A stretch of DNA of 44,146 nt, taken from NCBI GenBank assembly GCA_032160545.1, contig JAVHVN010000132.1:1-44146 (forward strand), written 5' to 3'. A program made the translations under genes and the position numbers. The notes under the pieces were generated by a model, which worked only from the letters and a program-made list of their open reading frames with translations, ran no database searches and had not been told where the DNA came from. Below, piece by piece: positions 1 through 8,720 of this stretch; within the stretch, counting starts at the first letter, position 1; the number at the start of each line of letters is the position of its first letter. The DNA is from DATGFB01 sp032160545. Lineage in GTDB: Bacteria > Actinomycetota > Actinomycetes > Mycobacteriales > Jatrophihabitantaceae.

Positions 1-2411
1 ACCTCGATCGAGATGCGTCGCTCGGACAACCGGACCCGCAGCTCGTCGAGCATCAGGTCGACGATGCGCTCGATCTCGGCCGGCACCAGCGGCTTGAACA
101 GCACGATGTCGTCCACCCGGTTCAGGAACTCGGGACGGAACCGCGAGCGCAGCTCGCCCATCACCAGTTCCCGTGCCTCGCTCTTGAGCTCGCCGTCGGA
201 GCTGACGCCGTCGAGCAGGTACTGCGAGCCGACGTTCGACGTCATGATCACCACCGCGTTGCGGAAGCTCACCGTGCGACCCTGCCCGTCGGTGAGCCGG
301 CCGTCGTCGAGCACCTGCAGCAGGGTGTTGAACACGTCCGGGTGCGCCTTCTCGATCTCGTCGAGGAGCACGACGGAGTACGGGCGCCGCCGCACGGCCT
401 CGGTGAGCTGGCCACCCTCCTCGTAGCCGACGTAGCCCGGCGGCGCGCCTACCAGCCGGCTCACCGTGTGCCGTTCCTGGTACTCGCTCATGTCGATGCG
501 GACCAGGTTCTGCTCGCTGTCGAAGAGGGTCGCGGCCAGCGTCCGCGCCAGCTCGGTCTTACCCACACCGGTAGGCCCGAGGAAGATGAACGAGCCGATC
601 GGACGGCGCGGGTCCTTGATGCCCGAGCGTGCCCGGATCATCGCGTCCGTCACCAGCTGCACGGCCTCGTCCTGCCCGATCACCCGCTCGTGCAGCACGC
701 GGTCGAGCTGCAGCACCTTCTGCCGCTCGCCGGCCTGTAGCCGGGTGATGGGGATGCCGGTCCACGCCGAGACCACCTCCGCGATCTCGTTCTCGGTGAC
801 CACCTCGCGCAGCATCCGCTGGCCGCCCTGTTTGCTCGCGAGCTGCTCCTCCTCCGCGGTGAGCCGCCGCTCGAGTTCGGCGATCTCACCGAAGCGCAGT
901 TCGGCGGCACGGTTGAGGTCGTAGCGGCGTTCGGCCTGCTCGGCCTCCTGGCGCAGCCCCTCGAGACGGCTGCGCAGCTCCTGGACGCGGCGGATGCCCT
1001 GCCGTTCGGCCTCCCACTGGGCGCGCCGTGCGTCGGCCTGGGCGCGCAGGTCCGCGAGTTCCCTGCGCAGGTCCTCGAGTCGCGCCTCGCTCGCCTTGTC
1101 CGACTCCTTCTCGAGGGCCGCCTCCTCGATCTCCAGCCGCATCACGAGCCGGGTGAGGCTGTCCAGCTCGGCGGGCATCGAGTCGATCTCGGTGCGCAGC
1201 CGGGCCGAGGCCTCGTCGACCAGGTCGATCGCCTTGTCGGGCAGGAACCGGTCGGCGATGTAGCGATGGGCGAGCGTGGCCGCCGCGACCATCGCGTTGT
1301 CCTGGATCTTGACGCCGTGGAAGATCTCCAGCCGCTCGCGCAGGCCGCGCAGGATCGAGATGGTGTCCTCGACCGAGGGCTCGTCAACGAGGACGGGCTG
1401 GAAGCGGCGCTCGAAGGCGGCGTCCTTCTCGATGTTCGTCCGGTACTCGTCGAGCGTCGTGGCACCGATGAGATGCAACTCGCCGCGGGCGAGCATGGGC
1501 TTGAGCATGTTGCCCGCGTCCATGCTGCCTTCGGCCGCGCCGGCGCCGACGACGGTGTGCACCTCGTCGATGAAGAGCAGGATGCGTCCTTCGGCCGCGG
1601 CTATCTCGGCGAGCACTGCCTTGAGCCGCTCCTCGAACTCGCCGCGGTACTTCGCTCCCGCGACCAGCGAACCCATGTCGAGGGAGAAGATCGTCTTGTC
1701 GCGCAGTCCTTCGGGCACGTCGCGCCGGACGATGCGCTGGGCCAGCCCCTCGACGATCGCGGTCTTGCCGACGCCGGGGTCGCCGATGAGCACCGGGTTG
1801 TTCTTCGACTTGCGCGAGAGGATCTGGATGACCCGTCGGATCTCGGCGTCGCGCCCGATCACCGGGTCGAGCCGCCCGTCGCGGGCGTCGGCCACGAGGT
1901 CGCGGCCGTACTTCACCAGCGCCTCGTAAGCCTGCTCCGGCGTCGCGGACGTGACCCGCTGATTGCCGCGGACCTGCGTGAGGGCGGCCAGCAGCGAGTC
2001 GCGTGTGACACCGTGCTCGGCCAGGTTCAGCCGGCTGCCCGTTGCGCCGTCCTCGACGAGCCCGAGCAAGAGGTGTTCGACCGACACGTACTCGTCCTTC
2101 AGGCGGCGGGCCTCGCGTTCCGCGGCGTCGAGGACCCGGCTGATGCGTTGTGTGACGAGCACCTGTCCCGGTGACCCCCCGGGCCCGGTGACGCTGGGCC
2201 GTCGCGCGAGCTGTGCCTGAACCTCGCTCCTCAGCCGGTCGACGTCGGTGCCGGTGAGTGCGAGCAGCCGGGCCGCGAGCCCGTCCTCGTCCGCCAGCAA
2301 GGCGAGTAGGAGGTGCTCGGTGTCGACCTCGGTGTGCGCCGAGCGGGCCGCGAGGGCCTGCGCCTCCTGCAACGCCTGCTGGGACTTCTGGGTCAGCCGG
2401 TTCATGTCCAT
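1..2411 (-). CDS. clpB: ATP-dependent disaggregase ClpB (3' end outside window)
   Basis: Hsp100/ClpB chaperone, which with DnaK/DnaJ/GrpE pulls proteins out of aggregates in the cytoplasm. About 803 residues are visible and the C-terminal end lies beyond the left edge (family about 860). In order: two Clp N-terminal repeats (1-145), NBD1 with Walker A GDPGVGKT (about 210-217) and Walker B ILLFIDEVHT, a charged coiled-coil middle domain (about 410-530) typical of ClpB rather than ClpA/ClpC, and NBD2 with GPTGVGKT (about 612), LLDEIEKAHPDVF and sensor TSNVGS. The start at 2411 gives MDMNRLTQKSQQAL, the usual ClpB N-terminus; a second in-frame ATG lies at 2405. It overlaps the end of cbpM by 10 bases, so it is translationally linked as the last visible gene of the chaperone operon. 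Identification is very secure. Confidence 0.96.
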   Translation of the reverse strand, partial: MDMNRLTQKSQQALQEAQALAARSAHTEVDTEHLLLALLADEDGLAARLLALTGTDVDRLRSEVQAQLARRPSVTGPGGSPGQVLVTQRISRVLDAAEREARRLKDEYVSVEHLLLGLVEDGATGSRLNLAEHGVTRDSLLAALTQVRGNQRVTSATPEQAYEALVKYGRDLVADARDGRLDPVIGRDAEIRRVIQILSRKSKNNPVLIGDPGVGKTAIVEGLAQRIVRRDVPEGLRDKTIFSLDMGSLVAGAKYRGEFEERLKAVLAEIAAAEGRILLFIDEVHTVVGAGAAEGSMDAGNMLKPMLARGELHLIGATTLDEYRTNIEKDAAFERRFQPVLVDEPSVEDTISILRGLRERLEIFHGVKIQDNAMVAAATLAHRYIADRFLPDKAIDLVDEASARLRTEIDSMPAELDSLTRLVMRLEIEEAALEKESDKASEARLEDLRRELADLRAQADARRAQWEAERQGIRRVQELRSRLEGLRQEAEQAERRYDLNRAAELRFGEIAELERRLTAEEEQLASKQGGQRMLREVVTENEIAEVVSAWTGIPITRLQAGERQKVLQLDRVLHERVIGQDEAVQLVTDAMIRARSGIKDPRRPIGSFIFLGPTGVGKTELARTLAATLFDSEQNLVRIDMSEYQERHTVSRLVGAPPGYVGYEEGGQLTEAVRRRPYSVVLLDEIEKAHPDVFNTLLQVLDDGRLTDGQGRTVSFRNAVVIMTSNVGSQYLLDGVSSDGELKSEARELVMGELRSRFRPEFLNRVDDIVLFKPLVPAEIERIVDLMLDELRVRLSERRISIE

Positions 2412-2752
2412 GGGAATTGGCTCCTTCGGCCCCGTTGGGTACGCAAGGCGCGTTCGAGACGCTCGATGCGATCGAGCAGGTCGACAACCAGCCCCAGCCC
2501 CGCGTAGTTGAGTTGCAAGCCGGCTCGTAACCGGCGGATGCGCGCGAGGGCGGCGAGTTGGTCGGGTGCGAACCACAGCCGGCCGTCCGCATCCCGCGCG
2601 GCCTCGAGGAGGCCGAGCGCGACGAGCCGCTGGACGAGCTCAGGGTGGACGCCGCCGCGGGCCGCGAACGCCTCCAGTTCGAGGCGCGATCCACGGGGCA
2701 GGACCGTCAACGGATAGCGCGTGCCGGTCGGGCGACGGGTCGGTCGGCTCAT
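2402..2752 (-). CDS. cbpM: CbpM/MerR-like chaperone modulator
   Basis: Protein of 116 residues. The middle (about 25-95) reads as a MerR-like winged-helix segment (LELEAFAARGGVHPELVQRL, then LWFAPDQLAALARIRRL) followed by a leucine-rich helix (VVDLLDRIERLERAL). This matches the CbpM family, which binds the J-domain of CbpA-type DnaJ and tunes its activity. In many actinobacteria this operon position holds HspR, a MerR-family heat-shock repressor, so HspR is the main alternative; the lack of a clear HAIR operator upstream and the zinc-finger-less DnaJ partner favour CbpM. Its ATG overlaps the dnaJ stop (ATGA) and its own stop overlaps clpB, which implies coupled translation. Confidence 0.72.
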   Translation of the reverse strand: MSRPTRRPTGTRYPLTVLPRGSRLELEAFAARGGVHPELVQRLVALGLLEAARDADGRLWFAPDQLAALARIRRLRAGLQLNYAGLGLVVDLLDRIERLERALRTQRGRRSQFPWT

Positions 2753-3690
2753 CGCTGCTCGCTCCTCGGGTCGAATCTCGACACCGACGCGAGCTCCTCG
2801 AACAGCTCACGCTCGCGCCGCTCCAGGTGGCGCGGAACCATGATCTGCACGACGGCGTACAGGTGTCCCGGCTCGCCTCGGGGGTTCGGCATCCCCTCGC
2901 CCGCCAGTCGCAGGCGCCGCCCGCTCGAGGTGCCTGCCGGCACCGTCACCTTGAGTTCCCCGCCCGGCCCGGCGAGCGTGACGGTCGTCCCGAGCGCGGC
3001 TTCCCACGGTGCGAGCGGCAGGTCGACGTGGACGTCGCGCCCGTCCAGGCGGAAGCGCGGGTGCGGACGGATGCGGACCACCAGGTAGAGATCGCCGCGC
3101 GTGCTGCCCTGCCCGCCCTGCCCCGCAAGCCGGATACGCTGCCCGTCCCGGACGCCGGGCGGGATCTCGACGTCGTAGGAGCGCTCGCCTTCGCCGGTAC
3201 GCAGGACCACGTGCCGGGTGCCTCCGGAGTACGCCTCCTCCACCGAGAGCTCCAGCTCGGCCTCTTGATCGGCACCGGCCATCGAACCGTCGGTGGCGAA
3301 CGAGTCGAAGATGCTGTCGAAGCCGGCACCGCCGAGACCGCTGAGCAGGTCGTCGATGTTGATGCCGCCGCCGGTGTAGGCGCGCCGGCTCCCGCCGGTG
3401 GCCCGGCCGGCACCCGCTCCACGCTGCGGCCGGGGGCCACCTGCGGTGGCGCCCGCGAAGTCCTCGGGGATCTGGCGGAAGTCGGGCCCGAACCGGTCGT
3501 AGCGCGACCGGGTGCCGGGATCGGACAGGACGTGGTAGGCCTCGTTGATCTCCTTGAACCGGTCCTCGGCGCCCGGATCCTTGTTGACGTCCGGGTGGTA
3601 CTGACGCGCCAGGCGCCGGAAGGCGCGCTGGATGTCGTCGGCCGACGCGCCGCGGTCGACGCCCAGCACGTCGTAGAAGTCCCGAGCCAT
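2749..3690 (-). CDS. cbpA: DnaJ-family co-chaperone without zinc finger (CbpA-like)
   Basis: Hsp40 co-chaperone that delivers clients to DnaK and stimulates its ATPase. Residues 1-70 form the J-domain with the HPD motif at 32-34. A Gly-rich linker follows (about 75-135), then the DnaJ C-terminal substrate-binding domains (about 140-300; VEIPPGVRDGQRIRLAGQG). There are no CxxCxGxG repeats, so it is a type II/CbpA-like protein, not canonical DnaJ. At 313 residues the length fits CbpA. The ATG at 3690 lies 6 bases after the grpE stop, and the stop overlaps the cbpM start by four bases. The J-domain partner CbpM next door supports the CbpA assignment. Confidence 0.92.
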   Translation of the reverse strand: MARDFYDVLGVDRGASADDIQRAFRRLARQYHPDVNKDPGAEDRFKEINEAYHVLSDPGTRSRYDRFGPDFRQIPEDFAGATAGGPRPQRGAGAGRATGGSRRAYTGGGINIDDLLSGLGGAGFDSIFDSFATDGSMAGADQEAELELSVEEAYSGGTRHVVLRTGEGERSYDVEIPPGVRDGQRIRLAGQGGQGSTRGDLYLVVRIRPHPRFRLDGRDVHVDLPLAPWEAALGTTVTLAGPGGELKVTVPAGTSSGRRLRLAGEGMPNPRGEPGHLYAVVQIMVPRHLERRERELFEELASVSRFDPRSEQR

Positions 3691-3696
3691 ACCGGC

Positions 3697-4260
3697 TCAG
3701 TCCGGCTTGCGCGATACCGCGACAGCCACCGGGCGCAGCTGGCGCTCGGCGTCGCCGTACCCCGGCCGAAGGACGCGGACGACGGTTCCGGGGGGAGCGT
3801 CGCTCTGCTCCACGACGCTGACCACCTCGTGCTGCGAGGGGTCGAACGGCACCCCGGACTCGTCCCGGCGCTCGAAGCCGAGTTGGGCGAGGATCGCCAC
3901 CGCCTGGTCGCGCACGGCGCGCACCCCTTCGATGATGCTCGTGGGGTCGGCCTGTGCGTGGCGCAGCGCGAGCTCGAGGTTGTCGATGACCGGCAGCCAC
4001 CGGGCGGCGACCGCGGCGCGCTCGCGGGCGCCGGTCTCCTGCAGCTCGCGGCTGTGCCGCTTGCGCTGGTTGTCGGCATCGGCCGCCGCCCGCCGCGCCC
4101 GGTCCTCCCAGTCCGGGGCTGCCGGCGTGGCCGTGGCCGTGGCCACTGGCGCGGGCGAGGCTGCCGGGGCCCGCTCCGCGACGTCCGCGTCACCGCGCGC
4201 GGCCGGCGAACCGCTCTGCCCGTCGGGCCTGTCGACTTCCGCGTTGTTGTCCGGAGGCAT
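3697..4260 (-). CDS. grpE: Nucleotide exchange factor GrpE
   Basis: DnaK nucleotide exchange factor. A low-complexity Ala/Pro-rich, probably disordered N-terminus (1-50) is followed by the long dimerising helix (DADNQRKRHSRELQETGARE), the conserved LPVIDNLELALRHA, and the beta-domain (HEVVSVVEQSDAPPGTVVRV LRPGY, split here for length). I chose the ATG at 4260 (187 aa) because a GAGGA ribosome site, embedded in the dnaK stop region, sits about 8 bases upstream. An ATG at 4293 inside dnaK would add 11 residues and lacks such a site. It lies directly between dnaK and dnaJ, the usual operon order. Confidence 0.93.
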   Translation of the reverse strand: MPPDNNAEVDRPDGQSGSPAARGDADVAERAPAASPAPVATATATPAAPDWEDRARRAAADADNQRKRHSRELQETGARERAAVAARWLPVIDNLELALRHAQADPTSIIEGVRAVRDQAVAILAQLGFERRDESGVPFDPSQHEVVSVVEQSDAPPGTVVRVLRPGYGDAERQLRPVAVAVSRKPD

Positions 4261-4270
4261 CTGGTGGTCC

Positions 4271-6181
4271 TCACGCAGGGTGGAACTCGGCATCGATCAC
4301 GTCGTCGTCGGAGTCGGATGCGGCCCGGTCGCCGCCCCCGGCGGAGCCTCCGCCGGACGCCGCCTGTCCCGCGGACGGCTGCTCGTTCGGGCGGGCGGCA
4401 CCGAGCGCCTGGGCGGCCTGTTGCAGCTCGCCGGTCAGCTCCCGGATGCGGGGCAGCGGCGCCTCGTCGTTCAGCGCCTGCCGCGCGTCCGCGACGAGCA
4501 TCTCGGCGCGCGCCTTCTCGTGCACCGGAGCGGAGTCGCCGCGCTGGGCGAGCAGCCGTTCGAGCTGGTATGCGGCGCTGTCGAGTTCGTTTCGCGCCTC
4601 GACCTGCTCACGCAGCGCCTCGTCCTCGCCGCGATTGCGCTCGGCCTCGGCGACCATCCGCTCGACCTCGGACTTGTCGAGATTGGCGCTCTCGCTGATC
4701 GTGATGCCCTGTTCCTTGCCGGTGTCCTTGTCGCGGGCGGTCACGCTGAGGATGCCGTTCGCGTCCAGATCGAAGGTGACGTCCACCTGCGGCTCGCCAC
4801 GAGGTGCGGGACGGATGTCGGTGAGCTGGAAGTGGCCCAGCACGCGGTTGTCCGCGGCCCGTTCGCGCTCACCCTGCAGCACGCTGATGTCGACGGCAGG
4901 CTGGTTGTCCGCGGCCGTCGTGAAGGTCTCGCTGCGCCGGGCCGGGATGGTCGTGTTGCGCTCGATGATCTTGGTCATGATGCCGCCGCGGGTCTCGACC
5001 CCGAGCGAGAGCGGAGTGACGTCGAGCAGCAGGACGTCGGAGACCTCGCCCTTGAGCACGCCGGCCTGGATCGCCGCGCCGAGCGCGACCACCTCGTCGG
5101 GATTGACCGTCATGTTCGGGTCCTTGCCGCCGGTGAGCCGGCGGACGAGCGACTGCACCGCGGGGATGCGGGTCGAGCCGCCGACGAGGATCACCTCGTC
5201 CAGGTCGTTCGCCGTGACCTTCGCATCGCCCATCGCCTGCTGCACCGGGCCGAGCGTCCGCTCGACCAGGTCGTGCGTGATCTCGTCGAACGTGGCCCGG
5301 GTGATCGTGGTCGTGAGGTGCTTCGGGCCGTTGGCGTCCGCGGTGATGAACGGCAGGTTGAGCTGGGTCTGCGGAACCGAACTCAGCTCGACCTTCGCCT
5401 TCTCGGCCGCTTCGAACAGGCGCTGCAACGCCTGCGGGTCCGAGCGCAGGTCGATCCGCTCGTCGCGCTGGAACTGGTCGGCGAGGTAGTCGACGGTGCG
5501 CCGGTCGAAGTCGTCCCCGCCGAGGTGCGTGTCGCCCGCGGTCGAGCGGACCTCCACCACGCCGTCGCCCACGTCGAGGATGCTGACGTCGAAGGTGCCG
5601 CCGCCGAGGTCGAACACCAGGACGGTCTCGTGGCCGTGCTTGTCGAGCCCGTATGCGAGCGCCGCGGCGGTGGGCTCGTTGATGATGCGCAGTACCTCGA
5701 GACCCGCGATCCGGCCGGCGTCCTTGGTGGCCTGCCGCTGCGCGTCGTTGAAGTACGCCGGCACCGTGATGACGGCCTCGGTCACTCGTTCCCCGAGCGC
5801 CTTGCCCGCGTCGTCCGCGAGCTTGCGCAGGATCAGCGCGCTGATCTCCTCGGGCGCGTACTGCTTTCCGCGGATCTCGAAACGCGCCGCGCCGTCGGGA
5901 CCGGGCACGACGTCGAACGTGACGGCCTTGGCCTCGTCTGCCACCTCGTCGAAGCGCCGGCCGATGAATCGCTTCGCCGAGTAGATGGTGCCCTTCGGAT
6001 TGAGGATCGCCTGCCTGCGTGCCAGCTGGCCCACGAGGCGTTCGCCGGAGTCGGTGAAGGCCACGACCGAGGGGGTCGTTCTCGAGCCCTCGGCGTTGGG
6101 GACGACGTTCGGTGCGCCGTTCTCCCAGGCCGCGATGACCGAATTGGTCGTGCCCAGGTCGATACCTACTGCCTTCGCCAT
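4271..6181 (-). CDS. dnaK: Chaperone Hsp70 DnaK
   Basis: Cytoplasmic Hsp70 ATPase, 636 residues, full length. The nucleotide-binding domain (1-370) has the phosphate-1 loop GIDLGTTNSVIAAWENGAP, the phosphate-2 motif VLVFDLGGGTFDVSILDVGD and the adenosine motif VILVGGSTRIPAVQ. The substrate-binding domain (about 385-500) follows, then the helical lid. The C-terminus ends DDDVIDAEFHPA, so the usual acidic EEVD-like tail is extended and altered. Start: the ATG at 6181 gives MAKAVGIDLGTTNS. It is downstream of hsp20 on the same strand with a 60-base gap, and leads grpE-dnaJ-cbpM-clpB. DnaK operons that also carry a small heat-shock protein and ClpB form a complete disaggregation set. Confidence 0.97.
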   Translation of the reverse strand: MAKAVGIDLGTTNSVIAAWENGAPNVVPNAEGSRTTPSVVAFTDSGERLVGQLARRQAILNPKGTIYSAKRFIGRRFDEVADEAKAVTFDVVPGPDGAARFEIRGKQYAPEEISALILRKLADDAGKALGERVTEAVITVPAYFNDAQRQATKDAGRIAGLEVLRIINEPTAAALAYGLDKHGHETVLVFDLGGGTFDVSILDVGDGVVEVRSTAGDTHLGGDDFDRRTVDYLADQFQRDERIDLRSDPQALQRLFEAAEKAKVELSSVPQTQLNLPFITADANGPKHLTTTITRATFDEITHDLVERTLGPVQQAMGDAKVTANDLDEVILVGGSTRIPAVQSLVRRLTGGKDPNMTVNPDEVVALGAAIQAGVLKGEVSDVLLLDVTPLSLGVETRGGIMTKIIERNTTIPARRSETFTTAADNQPAVDISVLQGERERAADNRVLGHFQLTDIRPAPRGEPQVDVTFDLDANGILSVTARDKDTGKEQGITISESANLDKSEVERMVAEAERNRGEDEALREQVEARNELDSAAYQLERLLAQRGDSAPVHEKARAEMLVADARQALNDEAPLPRIRELTGELQQAAQALGAARPNEQPSAGQAASGGGSAGGGDRAASDSDDDVIDAEFHPA

Positions 6182-6213
6182 GACTGCGTCCTCTGCTTCC
6201 TCGGGATGCGGCT

Positions 6214-6230
6214 GACTGGGTCGTTCAGTC
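6214..6230. promoter_or_regulatory. Short inverted repeat upstream of dnaK
   Basis: GACTG (6214-6218) and CAGTC (6226-6230) form a 5-bp inverted repeat with a 7-base gap, in the 60 bases between hsp20 and dnaK. The 7-base spacing resembles the HspR-bound HAIR element, but the arm sequence does not match its CTTGAGT/ACTCAAG arms. It could be a minor operator or a hairpin. Weak evidence. Confidence 0.2.
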
Positions 6231-6241
6231 GTCGTCGGGGT

Positions 6242-6760
6242 TCATGAGGTTCCGGCCAGGTGCTCGGTACGCTCCCCCCGCGCCGGCGACCCGGGCGACG
6301 CTGACGACGTGTTCGGCTCCCCGCCGGCGCCCACGCCGACCTGCTGAGCCGGCGCGCTGTCACCGTCGGTCGAGCTGATCCGGACCTGTCGCGGCTTGCT
6401 CTCAGCGGCCACCGGGATGGTCAGGTGCAGCACGCCGGTCGCGTAGTCGGCGTTCATCCCGGCGCTGTCGAGGTTGTCGCCCAGCAGGAACTGCCTGCGG
6501 AAATGGCCGTGCGGGCGCTCGTCCACCAGCAGCTCGTCCCCCTCCTGACGGCCGGGGTCGCGCGTCGCCTGGACGTTGACGACGTTCCGCTCGACCGTCA
6601 CCTGGATGTCTTCGGTCCGGACGCCCGGCAGATCGATGAGCACGACGAACGTGTCGCCGCGGCGGTACGCCTCGGTGGGCATGGCGTGGGCGCCCGCGGC
6701 GAGGACGCGCTCGCTGAGCCGATCAAGTTCGCGGAACGGGTCGAAACGCATCAGAGTCAT
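6242..6760 (-). CDS. hsp20: Small heat-shock protein, Hsp20/alpha-crystallin family
   Basis: ATP-independent holdase, 172 residues. The N-terminus MTLMRFDPFRELDRLSERVL is typical of actinobacterial Hsp20. The alpha-crystallin domain spans about 30-125 (TFVVLIDLPGVRTEDIQVTV; FRRQFLLGDNL; the terminal beta-strand signature is GVLHLTIPVAAESKPRQVRI). The last 45 residues are Gly/Ser/Pro-rich and probably disordered. The start at 6760 is fixed by a strong AGGAGGA site 6 bases upstream. It is the first gene of the chaperone operon, divergent from the PucR-type regulator. An open frame continues far upstream but is just the antisense of that regulator. Confidence 0.94.
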   Translation of the reverse strand: MTLMRFDPFRELDRLSERVLAAGAHAMPTEAYRRGDTFVVLIDLPGVRTEDIQVTVERNVVNVQATRDPGRQEGDELLVDERPHGHFRRQFLLGDNLDSAGMNADYATGVLHLTIPVAAESKPRQVRISSTDGDSAPAQQVGVGAGGEPNTSSASPGSPARGERTEHLAGTS

Positions 6761-6883
6761 CGAGTCCTCCTCATAACGGCATCTCCCACGGTGGCAAGAC
6801 GAGTTGACGGGCCGCGTCGCCCCGTGCGGGCCAACGTGCTGCAGCCAGTGGGCACGGCAGGGCAGCCGACACGCCGATGGAGG

Positions 6884-6910
6884 GGTTTGCTCGCGTACGC
6901 GGCTGGGTAG
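6884..6910 (+). promoter_or_regulatory. Candidate SigF/SigB-type stress promoter
   Basis: GGTTT (6884-6888) and GGGTAG (6905-6910) are separated by 16 bases, matching the GGTTT-N15-17-GGGTA(T) pattern of actinobacterial SigF/SigB-class promoters. It would start transcription about 45 bases before the PucR-type regulator at 6962. The sequence match is good, but short motifs recur by chance in G-rich DNA. Confidence 0.4.
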
Positions 6911-6961
6911 CGTCGGGGCGTCCTGAACCAGCAGGAGGAGCCCCAGGTTGGGTTCGAGCGG

Positions 6962-8656
6962 ATGAGTGACATCCCGCAGGTCCGGCTCGACGCTGACTCG
7001 CCACGTCGTGACCAGGTGTCGGATCTCTACGGCCTGTTCACGCTGTCGACGATGATGTTCGGCGCGCGTGACGGCCCGGCGATCCTCCGGCTCTGTGCAT
7101 CGTTCCTGCCCGCGCTCGGTCCGCTTCGGGTCGAAGCGGCGTACCTCGTCGTAGGCGACGACGTGTCGGCCGTCGATGTCGGGACGACCCCCGCCGACGA
7201 TCTCGTGAACAGCGTTGCGCAGGCGGGCAGCACCGGCGGGGACTTGCAGCTCGACGGTCGGGGATGGGCGCGCGCCGTGCCGCTCGTCGGGTTGTCCGGT
7301 CATCGGGGCTATCTCGCGGTCAGCGCGCCCGCCGAACCGCAAAGCTACGATTGCTTCCTGCTCGACATCCTGGGACGGCAGACCGGCGCGGCGCTCGAGA
7401 ACGCGGCGCTCTACCGCGAAGTCGCGCAGTACGCGGCCAGCCTGCGGGCGCTCAACCGCGAACGCGACGACGTCAACCAGCAGCTCTCCGCGACGGTCCA
7501 GGATCTGGAGCGCCGCTCGCAGATGCACGAGCTGTTGACCCGGGCGTCCGCGGCTGACGACGTCGTCGAAGCGCTCGTGCGGACGGTCCGGGACCTCACC
7601 GGCCTGACCGCGGGAATGGAGGGAGCGTTCGGCAACGTGGAGCACTGGGCGGCGGCGGGGCGGCCGGAGGGCTACGAGCGGATCTCTGCGTCGATCCGCG
7701 AGGAGGTCTCCCGCGCAGCGCTCGCTCGCGCCGGACGCGCGGTCCGGGTCAAGGACCGGGTGGTCGCACTCGCGCGGCCCGGCAACGAGACGCTCGGTGC
7801 GGTCGTGCTCGTCGACCCCCGGCGGGCCGCCGGAGACTTCGAGATGTTCGTGCTGGAGCAGGCCGCGGTGCTGCTCGGTATGGAGCTGTCGCACCGCCGC
7901 AGCCTCGTCGAGGTCGAGGTGCGGCTGCGCAGGCAACTGGTGGACGATCTCGTCAGCGGCACCGACGACGTCGACAGCGCGGTCGTGCGCGCCGCCGCCG
8001 TGGGCCACGACCTCGCCGGCTCGCACCGTGTCGTCGTCATCCATTGGCAAGGACTGCCCGACGTCGAACTCCTCGTCAGCACCGTCGAACGGGTGGCGAC
8101 GCATCTCGAGCTGGCTGCCCTGGTGGCCAGGCGCGCAGGCAACGTCGTCCTGCTCGTCGCAGGTGACGTGCCGGCACGCGAGCTCTACGAGCGCATCTGC
8201 ACCGACCTGCGCAGTACCACCGGCTCGATCGGCATCGGCGCCCGCGCCGAACCGAGGGCGTTCCCGCGCTCGTTCGAGGAGGCGCAACACGCCCTCGGAA
8301 TCCGGGCCAGGTCGAAGAACCCCTTCGGGTCGACGAGGTTCGAGGACCTCGGTATCTACCGGATCCTGGCGGTGGGCGACACCAGCGAGGTCGACGCCTA
8401 CGTCACGCAGTGGCTCGGCGTGCTGATCGGCTATGACGCGACCCGGCACTCCTCGCTCGTCGAGACACTCGCGGAGTACCTCGACCACGGCGGCAACTAC
8501 GACCAGACCGCCGAGGCGCTCGTGATCCACCGCAGCACCCTGCGCTACCGCCTGCGACGCATCAGAGAGCTGGCGGGTGTCGATCTGACCGATGTCGAGA
8601 GCCGGCTGAACCTGCACGTCGCCACTCGGGCGTGGCGCATCCTCGAAGGGGCCTGA
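6962..8656 (+). CDS. GAF-containing PucR/CdaR-family transcriptional regulator
   Basis: DNA-binding activator of 564 residues. The N-terminal half looks like GAF-type sensory sequence (about 20-150, and again about 190-310) with a helical linker rich in E/R/Q (about 145-180). A CdaR-like middle domain follows (about 315-440). The C-terminal PucR helix-turn-helix (about 490-560) is clear: NYDQTAEALVIHRSTLRYRL, then RRIRELAGVDL. Family members respond to small ligands, often linked to nitrogen or aromatic metabolism; the ligand here is unknown. ATG at 6962; no strong Shine-Dalgarno at close range. Divergent from hsp20 across a 200-base gap that holds the candidate stress promoter. Confidence 0.88.
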   Translation: MSDIPQVRLDADSPRRDQVSDLYGLFTLSTMMFGARDGPAILRLCASFLPALGPLRVEAAYLVVGDDVSAVDVGTTPADDLVNSVAQAGSTGGDLQLDGRGWARAVPLVGLSGHRGYLAVSAPAEPQSYDCFLLDILGRQTGAALENAALYREVAQYAASLRALNRERDDVNQQLSATVQDLERRSQMHELLTRASAADDVVEALVRTVRDLTGLTAGMEGAFGNVEHWAAAGRPEGYERISASIREEVSRAALARAGRAVRVKDRVVALARPGNETLGAVVLVDPRRAAGDFEMFVLEQAAVLLGMELSHRRSLVEVEVRLRRQLVDDLVSGTDDVDSAVVRAAAVGHDLAGSHRVVVIHWQGLPDVELLVSTVERVATHLELAALVARRAGNVVLLVAGDVPARELYERICTDLRSTTGSIGIGARAEPRAFPRSFEEAQHALGIRARSKNPFGSTRFEDLGIYRILAVGDTSEVDAYVTQWLGVLIGYDATRHSSLVETLAEYLDHGGNYDQTAEALVIHRSTLRYRLRRIRELAGVDLTDVESRLNLHVATRAWRILEGA

Positions 8657-8720
8657 TGACCAAGTGACGTCGCGCGAGTCCCCGGCCGCCGGTTGATCCC
8701 TTCCTTGGGGTGTCACGACG

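Noticed and set aside
3707..6247. Very long plus-strand open frame (846 codons) opposite dnaK and grpE
   Set aside because: It lies wholly antisense to well-conserved chaperone genes, has the Arg/Val/Asp-rich make-up of a G/C-rich shadow frame and no protein family is recognisable.
6182..6960. HAIR or CIRCE heat-shock operators near hsp20/dnaK
   Set aside because: Neither the CTTGAGT-N7-ACTCAAG nor the TTAGCACTC-N9-GAGTGCTAA pattern is found; only the weak 5-bp repeat at 6214-6230 is present.
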